Assembly (NCBI GenBank): GCA_045837725.1
Contig: JBEWZL010000077.1
Location: 248,001-312,000 of the forward strand
Origin: Vermamoeba vermiformis
Lineage: Eukaryota; Tubulinea; Echinamoebida
Reading direction: 5' to 3'
Length of the DNA: 64,000 nucleotides
The notes under the pieces were generated by a model. The model had not been told where the DNA came from, did not search any database, and worked only from the letters and a program-made list of their open reading frames with translations. Made by a program: the position numbers and the translations under genes. Positions 12,880 through 23,327 of the stretch are shown here, one piece after another; within the stretch, counting starts at the first letter, position 1; each line of letters starts with the position of its first letter.

Positions 12880-14145
12880 TCACTGCACTTTTTTCCTCTT
12901 GTCGCGGTCACGTGCTTGTTCGGTGCCCTGATCGGCGTGCAGTCGCTTGGCACGTACTAGCAGCGCTACGGCACCACCCTTGTTGTGCTTGCCCAGTTCT
13001 ACCAAGTCTCCGGTGCGCAATGGGGTCTGCAGCTGCGTCTCTAACACAATGAACGTGAGCAGTCAGAGCCAGATGCACCTCCGTTACGTACCGAGTCGCA
13101 GTCCGTTTAGCCAAGTGCCGTTAGAGCTCAGATCGGTCAGCCAACAGTGTTGTTCGCGCACCACGAGCGAGATGTGCACGGCGCTGATCACTTTGTGCGC
13201 ACTCAGCTCACTCGCACCCACGCAGCCAGATCCGCGCCCGACTTGCACGGCACTGCCTTCTTGGAGCTCAATCACGTGACCATTCAGCGCACCTTGACCA
13301 ATCATCTGCCACTTGACTGCATTGTGCGTCGCAGTGTTGGGCAGTGGTATGTCGAGCAGTGTTGTCGCACGTGACAGCAATTCCGTGCTGGTGCTCAGAG
13401 TAGAGCGATTGGTGCTATTTTTAGTCGCGTCGAGCACGGTAGTCGTGCGCGTCAATAGGTCTGCAGTCGTGTCAGCGGACATCAGGGCAGGTTTGCGTTT
13501 GACATCTGTCACTGGCGCTGAGTGTGACATGTCATCGACGTCGAGACGAGTCTCCATGCGTAACAAGCGCGTCATTGACCTGTCATTCGGTGACCTGTCA
13601 TTCGGTGACCTGTCATTCAGTGACCTGTCATTCAGTGACCTGTCATTCAGTGACCTGTCATTCAGTGACCTGTCACTCTTCTTGTTCTTGAGCTCCACCA
13701 AGTCCAGCTGCGTGACCTCTCGTTGCAAAGTGTCACGTGTCAAAGTGTCACTTCCAGGTGACCTGTCAATCGGTGTGAGAGGCGGTGTAGATCCCTGGTA
13801 GACCACTGGTGTGGCCGGAGATGACGAGGGAGATTGATCCAGTTGCGTGTGAGCCTCGAACAAATCAGGTGAGTCACGTGACGGCGAATGATCACGTGAC
13901 GAGGGGCTGTGCGGCGAGCTCGGCGCTAATTTTAGCGGCGAGAGTTTGATGGGTGAGAAGTCGGACCAGCCCCCGCGTCGTGTGGGCGGTGTTTCGGGAC
14001 TGGATGTGGGCAGTTGAGCTGCTGCGTTCGAGGAATTAATAGACTTATTAGCTGTAGCGTGAGGTGTAGTGGTGGAAGTGCTTGGCAGCGTAGATGTGGT
14101 TTTGGACTTTGGTTGCAGATGTGCACTGCTGCGAGGTCTGTCCAT
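12880..14145 (-). CDS. FHA-domain protein with Ser/Thr/Pro-rich N-terminus
   Basis: Two exons (13092-14145, 12880-13040) encode 404 residues. The C-terminal 130 residues form an FHA phosphothreonine-binding domain: VQVGRGSGC, then SAVHISLVV, then the hallmark LTDLSSNGTWLNGLRL, split by the intron, then TGDLVELG. The GR and SxxH positions of the phosphopeptide pocket are present (GRGSG, SAVH), as is the SNGT turn. The N-terminal 270 residues are low-complexity, rich in S, T, P and D, with a 15-bp tandem repeat giving a repeated NDRSL unit. The tail ends in a basic cluster DRDKRKK, suggesting the nucleus. No second domain shows which FHA family this is. Confidence 0.75.
13576..13677 (+). repeat. 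15-bp in-frame tandem repeat in the FHA gene
   Basis: Seven units of TGACCTGTCATTC(A/G)G, the last one partial, run head to tail within the coding sequence. On the minus strand they encode repeated NDRSL or NDRSP. Because the unit is five codons long, copy number can change without breaking the frame. Confidence 0.9.
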
Positions 14146-14473
14146 TGTGGCTGAAGCGCGGCTAATTTGTCTCAATTTAGATGAATATTAGCAACAATTC
14201 TTCGAATAAATCAGTCAATTAATTGGTGATCCAGATGGTGATCTGGCAGCTCCGCGCGATTACCACTCCAACAAAAATGTATACTGTTACAATACTATAC
14301 AGTTATATTATCGTGTTCCATATGACACGTGTTCACTCGGAGTGCTGCGTCGGGCTCAAGTGAAAATTTGTCACTCCGCATAATTATTTATCACACCCAC
14401 AAGAGAGAAGACAACTAGCGATCATTGAGACTAGTCGTATCATTGACCGAGGCGCAATTGCATTATATTAACA
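14146..14473. promoter_or_regulatory. Divergent promoter region between the FHA and RNB genes
   Basis: This 328-bp gap separates two start codons that point away from each other. It is AT-rich, with several short TATA-like runs near 14300. I see no coding exon in it. Confidence 0.4.
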
Positions 14474-17276
14474 ATGTACTCTGGTCGAGTGGTGTCGAAG
14501 AGTCTCTTGAAGAGATCTCTTCCCATCCTCTCTCACAATGGACGAGGACAGAATCACCACAATGTTAACAACAATAATTATTCTAATATGCCCCACACGG
14601 TAGTCAACGCACCACACCCTCAGGGACCACCAGCACCCATTCACCATCCGCATCAACCAAATTACAATAATCTTCCGAAATATTCCAAGGTCTCCAAGAA
14701 GCTGCAACAATTCCCCCACACTCACCACATGATCACTCCTCCACCTTTGATTAATATAGGCAATTTTCTGCCGCAACAAGTGCCCTCCAATCCGTCAGCT
14801 GCAAATATCGCCGCGAATGCGCCACCGGTGATCTTTCAACACAAAGCAGTGAGCCACACACTGCCGGGACGAGTGATGCGCATTGACGAGTGGCACCCGA
14901 ACTATCGCGACAACGGCGTGCTGGTCGAGTATCTGCAGGCCCACGAGCGCCACTTGGGCATCCTCGACAAGCCACTCGATGCCGCGCACTGGCTGATCCT
15001 CACCGCTGCACCCACGCACTGCTCACTGCGCGACAAGCGTGCTGTGGCCGAAGAGGTGCCGCGCGTGAGTGTGCCGTGCCGCGAGGTGACGTTCCAGTGG
15101 CCGCAGCACCACATGAACACGCTGTACCGCTATCGCGTGGAGGACTTGCCCGAACTGCTGCACATGTGTCAGGAGCTCGTGGAGAAGTACCGCGATCAGG
15201 TGCCGATTGCGTGGGGTGCGCACATTGATCACCACCGCGACTACGCCAAGCACCACTATCATCACGCGCTGCTCGCTAATTTCCTTTTTGGGCAAGTACC
15301 CAAGCCACACGAGTACTACATTGCGCAGCGACTGTTGGTGGAGAGCACGCGCTACTTCACACCCACTGCAGATCCGCTCTATTTCTCCGTCAATTCTCCG
15401 CAGCACGTGCAGAACTTCAACAAGCCACGTGCGAGTGAGACAGCAGAGCCAGCGAGTACTGTCGCGTCTGAGACTACTGGTACGTGTGACTCGTTGATGT
15501 CATTCACTGAACTAACCATTCACTGAAACAGCAGTAGAAGTGGCACGTGACGGAGCTAAATTAGACGACATTGAAGGCACGCGCCAATTCGTGCGGAGAT
15601 TAGTGAAGAGATTGCAGCACAAATATCCGCGAGCACGTGACCACGACGCACAACGCGCACGTGATCAGTCGGTGGTGGTGGCTGAGGAGTGGAATCCAGT
15701 GGCAGACAAGGCCCTGATCGATGAACTCAAGTGCTGGGCCCTCAACAGCAGTTCAGTGAACGAACGACTCCCTTCCGCAGCGGAGAATTCGCGAGTAGTG
15801 CGACACACCACGATGATGGTTCATGAGCGGCTGATTGAGCCGTTGTGTCGCGGACTCGGCATTGGCACCACACCACGTGACATTTTTGACGTGCTGACGT
15901 CACTTGGCGTGTGGCACAGGCACGAGAACTTGAATCTGCACCGCTATCCCTATAAATGGCAATTCTCCGCGCAAGAACTGCAGCACTACGCGCACCTGGC
16001 CACGCTGTTCGGTCCCTCGCTGTCACGTGACAGCAGTGCCAGTCAGGTGTGCGTGGACAAGGACCATGCCGTGCGCGTAGACATGCGACAGCAGTGTCCC
16101 GTGGTGGTCTCGGTGGACAACAGCACGGAACAACTCGAAGTGGACGATGCAGTCAGTTTGGAGCACGTGCCTGGCACTGATCAGCCCTGGATCTGGATCC
16201 ACATTGCCGATCCGAGTCGATGCGTGACACCGAACAGCGCGGTAGATCTCCTGGCACGTGAGCGCGTGAGTTCCATCTACCTGCCCGAGCGCGCTCGTGA
16301 CCCGATCACCATGTTCCCCGCACCACTGATCAGCCACAACTTCAATCTGCTGCACGATCACACCAACTACGCGCTGTCTTTTGGCATCAGACTGCGCGAG
16401 GACGGACAGGTCGACGAGTACGTCATTGTGCCCTCCATTATTCCGCCCATTCACAAGCGCACCTACGCCCTGGTAGACGATTGGCTGCACGCAGACTGGG
16501 TGCCACGTGACAGCGAACAGGCCATGCTGCACGAGCTCTACGCACTGTCGCAGCGACGTCGTGCCTATCGCGTGCGTTGCGGAGCTGTGGCGGGCACTGA
16601 GCTGCCCAGACCGGAGATCTCCGTGCTCGAGAACGGCGCGCAGATTGAGATCAGCATGGTGCCCGAACACGAGAGCCGATCACGTGCCCTCATCTCCGAG
16701 CTGATGATCCTGGTCGGAGATATCACCGCTGACTTTGCCAAGCGTCACGCCATTCCCATTCCGTACCGCAGTCCCGTGCCCGATCAGCCCAGCAAATACA
16801 CCTACTGCGTGCGTCCTCCCAGCACACCGCACTCAGCACTCGCACTGCCGCTCTACACGCAAGTCACTTCGCCTATTCGCCGCTATCACGATCTCTTGGT
16901 GCACCACCAGATCAAAGCGCATCTCCGCGGTGAAGAATTGCCGTTCAGTGAAGAGCGTGTGGCAGCTATTCTGCACGAGATGGAGCCAGTGCTGCGCGAG
17001 ATCACCAAGCTGAATCAGTACTCGGTGCGCTACTGGATGCTGCGCTACTTGGAGCAACAGCCCCCACACCGCAAGTACACGGGCAAAGTGCTGGCAATCA
17101 ACACTGCGGCATCGGAGTCTGACGAGGTGTCGGTCTACGTATACTTGCTGGAGGTAGGACTGCGCGCCAATGTCATGCTCAACTGGTTGCCAAAGGTGCA
17201 TCAACACTTGACGCTGCGTGTCAATTCGGTGGATGCATTTTACAACTTGATTCATTTGTCTGAAGTACCCAAGTAG
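14474..17276 (+). CDS. RNB-domain 3'-5' exoribonuclease, organelle-type RNase II
   Basis: Two exons (14474-15479, 15532-17276) encode 916 residues. The enzyme degrades RNA 3' to 5' hydrolytically. The RNB core holds VVVSVDNSTEQLEVDDA: the metal-binding aspartate series is present, but the first Asp of the usual DxDD is Glu (EVDD), as I recall from organelle RNR1-type enzymes. Next come WIWIHIADPSRCV, RVSSIYLPERA and the typical end block YTQVTSPIRRYHDLLVHHQI. The N-terminus MYSGRVVSKSLLKRS is rich in R, S and hydrophobics with no acids, so mitochondrial import is likely. A short C-terminal S1-like strand region follows RNB. It is not Dis3 (no PIN domain) and is shorter than typical Dis3L2. 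Confidence 0.85.
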
Positions 17277-17514
17277 AGTTTGTGAATAGTTTTGTAAGAT
17301 AGTTAAGTAAAATTTGTAAATACGCGAATTTGGTTGATGGATCAGCTTTAGTTTCAATATTGAAACACAGTAATCAACCACCAGGGCAAATGGGCTGGAC
17401 ATAGGGTGCAGGACATCCGCCACAAGTTTGTATTTTATCATTGCTTGTGGTAATCAATATCTTCCGGACACAATCTGCAAAGCCAGGGTGTGCCTCAACA
17501 TTTTTGGCTTTGAG

Positions 17515-17578
17515 CTGATGAGGACTGCAAGTAATAAGTTCGTTATATAAGTGAACTGATGAGGACAATAAGTTCGTT
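17515..17578 (+). repeat. Short imperfect direct repeat (CTGATGAGGAC...AATAAGTTCGTT)
   Basis: Two copies at 17515-17544 and 17556-17578 share CTGATGAGGAC and AATAAGTTCGTT, with seven extra bases in the first. The function is unknown. Confidence 0.7.
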
Positions 17579-17763
17579 TTCTAGGTAATGACCAATGTGA
17601 ACTTTTCCCAGCTCCAAATTGTCCAAGCCTAGCATGCCCTCAGGACTTGCCTGCTGATTGCTGTTGACAGTTTCCATAGAACATGATCGTCAAGATATGT
17701 AGTGGTGGCAATTTTATCACTTGTAAACAAAACGATTTGCAAACATCAATTTGTGAGTTTACT

Positions 17764-17883
17764 GCATTAAGTATGAACCCATCCATCTCACACGTTTGGC
17801 ACAACACAACTCTATGTATTTTCTACATCACCGAACTTTGGCTACAATACATGGTAAGCTAGCTATCCAAAAATTTTTCATCT
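17764..17883 (+). repeat. Diverged ~120 bp dispersed repeat, copy 1
   Basis: This copy matches 18322-18443 over about 120 bp. Shared blocks include CATTAAGTATGAACC, ACAACACAACT, CATCACCGAACTTTGG and CTATCCAAAAATTTTT. Similarity fades upstream but reaches back toward 17697. There are no terminal inverted repeats and no coding signal. Confidence 0.75.
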
Positions 17884-18321
17884 TAACAGGATAAAAGTAA
17901 TCATCACCTGGTGGAAATGATTTTGACGTTGCAGCTAAATTGTGGTTGCATGCTGTGTGGTATTGTAACAAGCATGTGTAACTGTTTGGTTCGTACTTAG
18001 GGTGGACTTCTCATCTGCCAAAATTTTTTCGTCTGTCTGTGGTCGCTGCATCCGCTGAAGTTAGTAATTGACCAACTTACACCAAACTTTGCCAGTAGCA
18101 CCATCAGACCCAAGCAGGACTACTATTGGCATCAGGAGGCTTTGGACTAGCTGCTGGAGGGTGAAAATGTCATTGTTCTGCAAAGAACTTAAGTACCAGA
18201 ACTTTGTTCTATTTGCTGCAATACCATTTAAACTTTGAAAATACATAGACCTATCACTATCTAACAAGAAAATATAAGTAATCATCAAAGAATTGTAGTG
18301 ACAGCAATTTGTAAATGTTCA

Positions 18322-18443
18322 GCATTAAGTATGAACCATCCATCAGCACATACTTGGTACAACACAACTATACGTATTTTATGCATCACCGAACTTTGGT
18401 TACAATTCATTGTCACCTAACTATCCAAAAATTTTTGCATCAT
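18322..18443 (+). repeat. Diverged ~120 bp dispersed repeat, copy 2
   Basis: Second copy, in the same orientation as 17764-17883 and 558 bp downstream of it, with scattered substitutions and small indels. The level of divergence suggests an old duplication. Confidence 0.75.
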
Positions 18444-18776
18444 CCATAATTGTTTATGTTGTAACTTTGTCCAGCATGGTGGCAAACCTTTTTATATGGA
18501 AGGAATATGCTTAACCACATACATGGCATATAGAAATCCTATTAAAAACTTGGTACTGTATAATGTGGTCGGCGGAAGTGCGGTCCATGGGGGATGTCCA
18601 ATTTTTGGTGGATGGGACGTCCACCAGAGCGCTTCAGGAAAAGTAATGTATACCTCGTGTAATTTATTCATAACGGCGATACATTGACTTGTAGAGTCTC
18701 CCAGTTACTCTGACGTCAACCAAAGAAAGGCCTAATTACTCCGCAAAATTATTTATAAATACAAGGTTACAATATA

Positions 18777-20955
18777 TTATTTATCATTCTTCTTCTTGGT
18801 TATAAAGGCCAGTACCTCTTTTGATTGCGCCACATTCTCCGAGCTCAGCAGTGCATCAATGAACCGTTGCAGCTCAGCGCGCTTGTTCTGAATGTACGTC
18901 AGCTCTGAGGCCTTCCAAAACTTGTGTGACGGCAGTGGTGGCAACTTGTGGTGCTTTGAGAGCTACAAAGATGACATTAGAACAGATGTATATACTGGCA
19001 GTGGCGAGTACCTTCTCGTAGAACTCTTTGAAGTCGTTGGCACTGCGCGTGATGGTCCAGGTCTGATCGTTAAAATACACTTTGAGAATATATACAACGT
19101 ATTTGAACAAGAAGTTGCGCCTGATCTCGTGGTCCACAATCACCAGCAAGATGTCGTTGTTGCTCTCCGTCACGGCACCGAGCAGCTGATTGGAGAAGCG
19201 ACTCTTCTTGCTGTCCAGCACGGGACTGACGGGCAGTGCACTGGGCAGCGAGTTGACGCGGCCACTGCTCACTGGTGCCACGCTGCTCGCACTCTTCTGC
19301 TGCGGGTCGTTCGGTCCCTCGCTGTTGCTGCGCTTCTGGGCACTGTCTTGCACGGCCAGAAAGTGCTGCTTGATCGATCGATCGTTCATCGGAACACTCT
19401 CCGAGACACTTTTGACGTGCGCGGAGCTATTATTAGCACCATCGCCCCACTTCTCGGCCATGGCTGCCAACCACTGCTCGTTGTTCAACAGCTCCAAGTC
19501 CACGTTGTGCTGCGAGATGCGACGGATCTGCCGCTCAAGCTTCTTCTCCTCATTGGGCCCGGGGCTATTATTAGCACCTTGTTTGTCGCGAATCACGTTC
19601 TTGCTGATCCACTCGTGCTGGCGCAGGTCGGTGGCACTGGGCCGCTTGGACGGGTCTTTTTGGAAACATTTCAACAAGAAGTCTTTGCACTCCTGCAACA
19701 ACACGTGTGAGTGGTCGGCGCACTCACCAAATATAGACATACCGGCGAGAGGTTGTCGACGAGGGGCGGATGGTCCTCCTTGACGACTTTGTACAGTGCA
19801 GCGAGGGGTGCGAGATCAAAGTAGGGCGGCGAGCCAGAGATGAGTTCGATGATGGTGCAGCCGAGGGACCAGATGTCGCACGCACTCGAGGGCCGGTTCA
19901 TTTGAATGATCTCGGGGGCCACTGTCAAGCTGCGGGTCAGTGTCACGTGATCACAGCGAATAGTTGCAAACACTCACTCCAAAAAGGACTGCCCTCCACA
20001 ATCGACCACTCTTCGGCCTCGGCGGGCACACTCGGCGGAGTGTCACTTTGACACGTGTCACTCGACCCTGGTTCTTCGCTCTGACTGGACTCGCTCGATT
20101 CCATACCTGACACAGTGCCAGTCACGTGCTCGCTGTGCTTGACCTTGGTGGTCATGGCAATGCCAAAGTCCGCGAGCTGGACGAGGAGTTAGTGGCTGAG
20201 TATGAGCGATACTGATGAGGAGTGTACCTTGACTACGCCGTCCTTGGTGATCAATAAATTCGGGCCCTTAATGTCGCGGTGTATCACGCCGTGCTGGTGC
20301 AGGTACTCGAGGCCCTTCAGCACTTGATCCATGTAGATAGCCACCAAGTTCTCGGGAAACACGCCAAATTTGTCAATTACTTGTGCCAATGAGCCACTTT
20401 CCACATATCTGCACACGATCAGTCAATAAGCGAGTTCAAGTACGCGATGGAGTGCAGATGGAGCTCGAAATGGAATTCTCGTTGTGAATTACATCAGCGC
20501 TACACTTACTCGAGGACGATGTTGACATTATTTTCAGTGAGAATGAGGTCAATGTACTTGACAATGTTATCGTGTTTGAATGTCTTGAGCAGATCCATCT
20601 CGTTCTGCGTGCAACGGTTAGTACAGCGAAAAGTAGGTAAAGCGCAAGACAACGCACCTTTAGCTGTGCTTCATCGAGTCCCTGGCGACGAGGCACGCGT
20701 TTGATGGCGACAAAGCTGCCAGTCTGAATGTCCAGCCCTTTGTACACCGCTCCGAAGGCACCCTTGCCGATCCGATCACCGAGTTGCTGCAAGGATGTAT
20801 TTAGCACGCGAGCCGCCTTCTACTGCGATCGGCACTTCAATATTACTTACGTAATGGTCAACAATGATTTTTTCTCCCGAGCTTTTGGAATTATTGTTTT
20901 TGATCCGAATGCTGTTCACTCGCTTCGCTTTGCCGAACGAAGAACTATCTGCCAT
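18777..20955 (-). CDS. Ser/Thr kinase of the MAP3K/Cdc7-SepA class with a C-terminal PX domain
   Basis: Eight exons (20851-20955, 20658-20786, 20510-20604, 20228-20408, 19978-20176, 19743-19921, 19012-19692, 18777-18962) encode 584 residues. The kinase domain (about residues 35-340) has the glycine loop [30 protein letters not shown] and GSPFWMAPEII, typical of STE-group kinases such as Cdc15/Cdc7 and plant MAP3K epsilon. Between [15 protein letters not shown] and GSPFW lies an insert of about 50 residues rich in S, E, T and P. After a Ser-rich linker, the last 110 residues resemble a PX domain: VVYILKVYF, then [10 protein letters not shown], then KLPPLP and [12 protein letters not shown], suggesting phosphoinositide-dependent membrane targeting. 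Septation or cytokinesis signalling is a guess from the kinase class. Confidence 0.85.
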
Positions 20956-21289
20956 AATTGATTTATATTCACCAATGAGTAGTATGCAATATTAAAGAGT
21001 TAAGCTTGGTCAGTGGGCAACAGCATCCGTTATTATTAATCAACTTGTTTGAATGAAATTGCTAACTGTTCAACTGCGCACTCTAGACGTGTCGTATATA
21101 TGCGTGTGATGAATGTACAGCGCGCAGTGTTCAACGACAATGGGTGCTTCTGTTGGTCTCGTATTTTGTGTGTGAAACAATTAATATTAAATTACAATCA
21201 CCGCACAACAGCTCAATTGCACTTGATATACGAGTATACGGCTCGTGTGAATATAGTGTGCATAGTAACATCCCCTCCTGTCACACGCC
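20956..21289. promoter_or_regulatory. Divergent gap between the kinase and RhoGAP genes
   Basis: 334 bp between two outward-facing start codons. It is AT-rich with no recognisable exon and presumably holds both promoters. Confidence 0.4.
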
Positions 21290-22176
21290 ATGTTCCTCGC
21301 CATCAAATCTGCAGTCACAGGTTGGTTCAGCAAGCCCGAGCCCGAGAACGTGATATTCGGTGCCACCCTCGACAAACAACTTGCCACCGTGCCACCAGTG
21401 CTGCTCACACTGCAGCAGTACATTCTGCGTCACGGTAATATTAATTCGATTTAATTCAATTTCAGTTTGATTGCGCATCGTCACCGCTATATTTACCTCT
21501 GCCCCCTATATTTGCATATATATCTGCACTGGCATACCTCACGACTGATCACCGCGCAGGTCTGGAGACACAAGGCATATTTCGCGTGAGTGGCAATCAA
21601 CACGAGGTCAAGCAGCTGATGGCGCGCATCAATCGCGGTGAAGTGCTGCGCGAGACTGAGTGGAAGGACGTGCTGACTGCTGCCACGCTGTTCAAGAGCT
21701 ACTTCAGGTACGCGCGGTTGTGGTGGCACTGCTGGCACTCACCGCACTGCACAGAGAGCTGCAAGAGCCGCTGCTGAGCTACGAACTGCACGCGTGTTGG
21801 CTGGCCCTCGGTGCACTCCACGAACACGAGTGCGCGGAGAAATTGCCTGGCGTGGTGGCACTGCTGGCACCCGGTGGGTATACTGCAGTACATGCCAATG
21901 CACGTGACTCACACGATGTACTCGACAGGTCAGCGCCGCATGCTGGCATTCTTGCTGCAAACATTGCATCAATTCGCACAACACGCCCACGCGACGCAAA
22001 TGTCGTTGCAAAACTTGGCCGTGGTGTTTGCACCCAGTCTGCTCAAGATGGATCCACGTGACGCGTCCTACTCGCCCGTCACTGAGATGCAGCAGTTGCC
22101 CTACGCACTGCGCGTCACGCAGCAGTTGATCTCCGAATATCCGAGATTGTTTCCCGCTGCAGACGCGGCACTGTAA
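21290..22176 (+). CDS. Small RhoGAP-domain protein
   Basis: Four exons (21290-21434, 21560-21707, 21755-21873, 21929-22176) encode 219 residues, almost entirely a RhoGAP domain that stimulates GTP hydrolysis by Rho-family GTPases. The catalytic arginine lies in QGIFRVSGNQ. FKSYFRELQEPLLSYEL is the family signature, and MSLQNLAVVFAPSLLK ends the core. The N-terminus MFLAIKSAVTGWFSKPEPE is short, so there is no targeting domain, unlike most multidomain RhoGAPs. It shares a divergent promoter region with the kinase-PX gene. Confidence 0.9.
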
Positions 22177-22319
22177 TTGTTCCGCTTGTATTATATATAC
22201 CATAATTAGTTCGAACCCCACTCATCGATGCGACTCTGTTTTGGCGGCAGTTACTTAATTTGGTCATTGAAAAACATCGCTATTTATGTACAGGGCTAGT
22301 CTTTGCAACTATTTCACGA

Positions 22320-23089
22320 TCACGTGACTTTCTGTCGCTTGACTTCTCGCTCGCTGTCACTGCTGTCACTGCTGTCACTCGAATCACGTGCTCGTTTGCG
22401 TGCCTCGCCCTCCACGTGACCGTGCTGCTTCATTTGCTGAAATCTGCAAAGATCGAGGTGAGATTGCAATTATTTCCGTATTTGGGTAAATCAAACACCA
22501 GACATGTCTGCCTTCGTGTCCGAGAGACCACTCACCGTGCCACCATGTCCGCGTCTGACACGTCTTTCAGGGCCTCTTCGTGTCGTACGCGCTCCTCTTC
22601 GTGCGCACGTGACTCGGCGTGGCGCAATTGTTTTTCCGCGCGGCGCATCTGCTTCTCTTGCTCGCGCTGCACTCGCTGTGTGGTGCGTGAATAAGCAGGC
22701 GCATATAGCGTGCACGTACCTCAATGTCGTGATTGAAGTTCTTGAAGGAGCGTCGTCCCACGCTGCGTTCACTGCCCAGCACTGACTGCTCATCGACCAC
22801 CACTCCTGCGCTGCATCCGCTGCAGTCAGTGCGTGCTGCAACGCGGCTATATTCAGCAATACTTACGCACTGTGCTTGCCAATGTTTGGATTGACGACCC
22901 ACTGCGCTTCTTTGAACGACTGCTCTTTTTCTTCGCGGATCTTGTTGCGCATCTCTGTTTCGCGCGAGCGTTGCATGAACTGATTAAATCATATTAATAT
23001 TGCCATATTTAACGACGATTTATTGCACGTACGCGCATCTGCAATATATTCTTCGACAGCTCTGGTGATTGCGATCTGTCTCTCTTCAT
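22320..23089 (-). CDS. MPHOSPH6: M-phase phosphoprotein 6 homologue, nuclear exosome cofactor
   Basis: MPP6 binds RNA and couples the nuclear RNA exosome to its helicase Mtr4 in rRNA and snRNA processing. Five exons (23033-23089, 22867-22979, 22720-22810, 22536-22675, 22320-22443) give 174 residues, close to the human size of about 160. The conserved blocks appear in order: LSKNILQMRFMQR (human LSKNLLRMKFMQR), DEQSVLGSE, GRRSFKNFNHDIE (human GRMSFRGFNPEVE) and DVSDADMVARFQQM. The tail is basic with a run of DSS repeats, suited to a nuclear RNA-binding role. Confidence 0.88.
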
Positions 23090-23327
23090 TGGTGCGATCT
23101 GTCTTCGAATCAACTAAGAATAACTTTAGCGCTATATATAACTGTACTAGGGACTGTGGTGTGGAGTCACGATTACTGCGCTAATAATAATTTGAAAAGT
23201 TGCCGCGAGTTCAGCACGGCAAATTCAGCGCAGAAAACAGGGCCCTCGAGTGCAGCTATTATTTATTATTATTATTATCAGTCCCTAGTCTCTGCTGAAC
23301 ACATAGGAGCACCACTCATCACGCGTA

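Larger units (their letters stand above)
17277..18776. other. Gene-poor 1.5 kb with diverged repeats
   Basis: No gene model could be supported here. Two minus-strand open stretches exist: 17374-17568, with a cysteine pattern ending CGGCPAPYVQPICPGG, and 18061-18288, with VVLLGSDGATGKVWCKL. Neither joins convincingly to other exons or matches a family I can name. They may be remnants of an old gene or an unclassified repeat. The stretch also holds the duplicated ~120 bp element listed separately. Confidence 0.5.

Noticed and set aside
17515-17578. CTGATGAGGAC repeats that recall the hammerhead ribozyme core CUGAUGA
   Set aside because: The matching GAAA box and a closing stem are missing in both copies, so a ribozyme is not supported.
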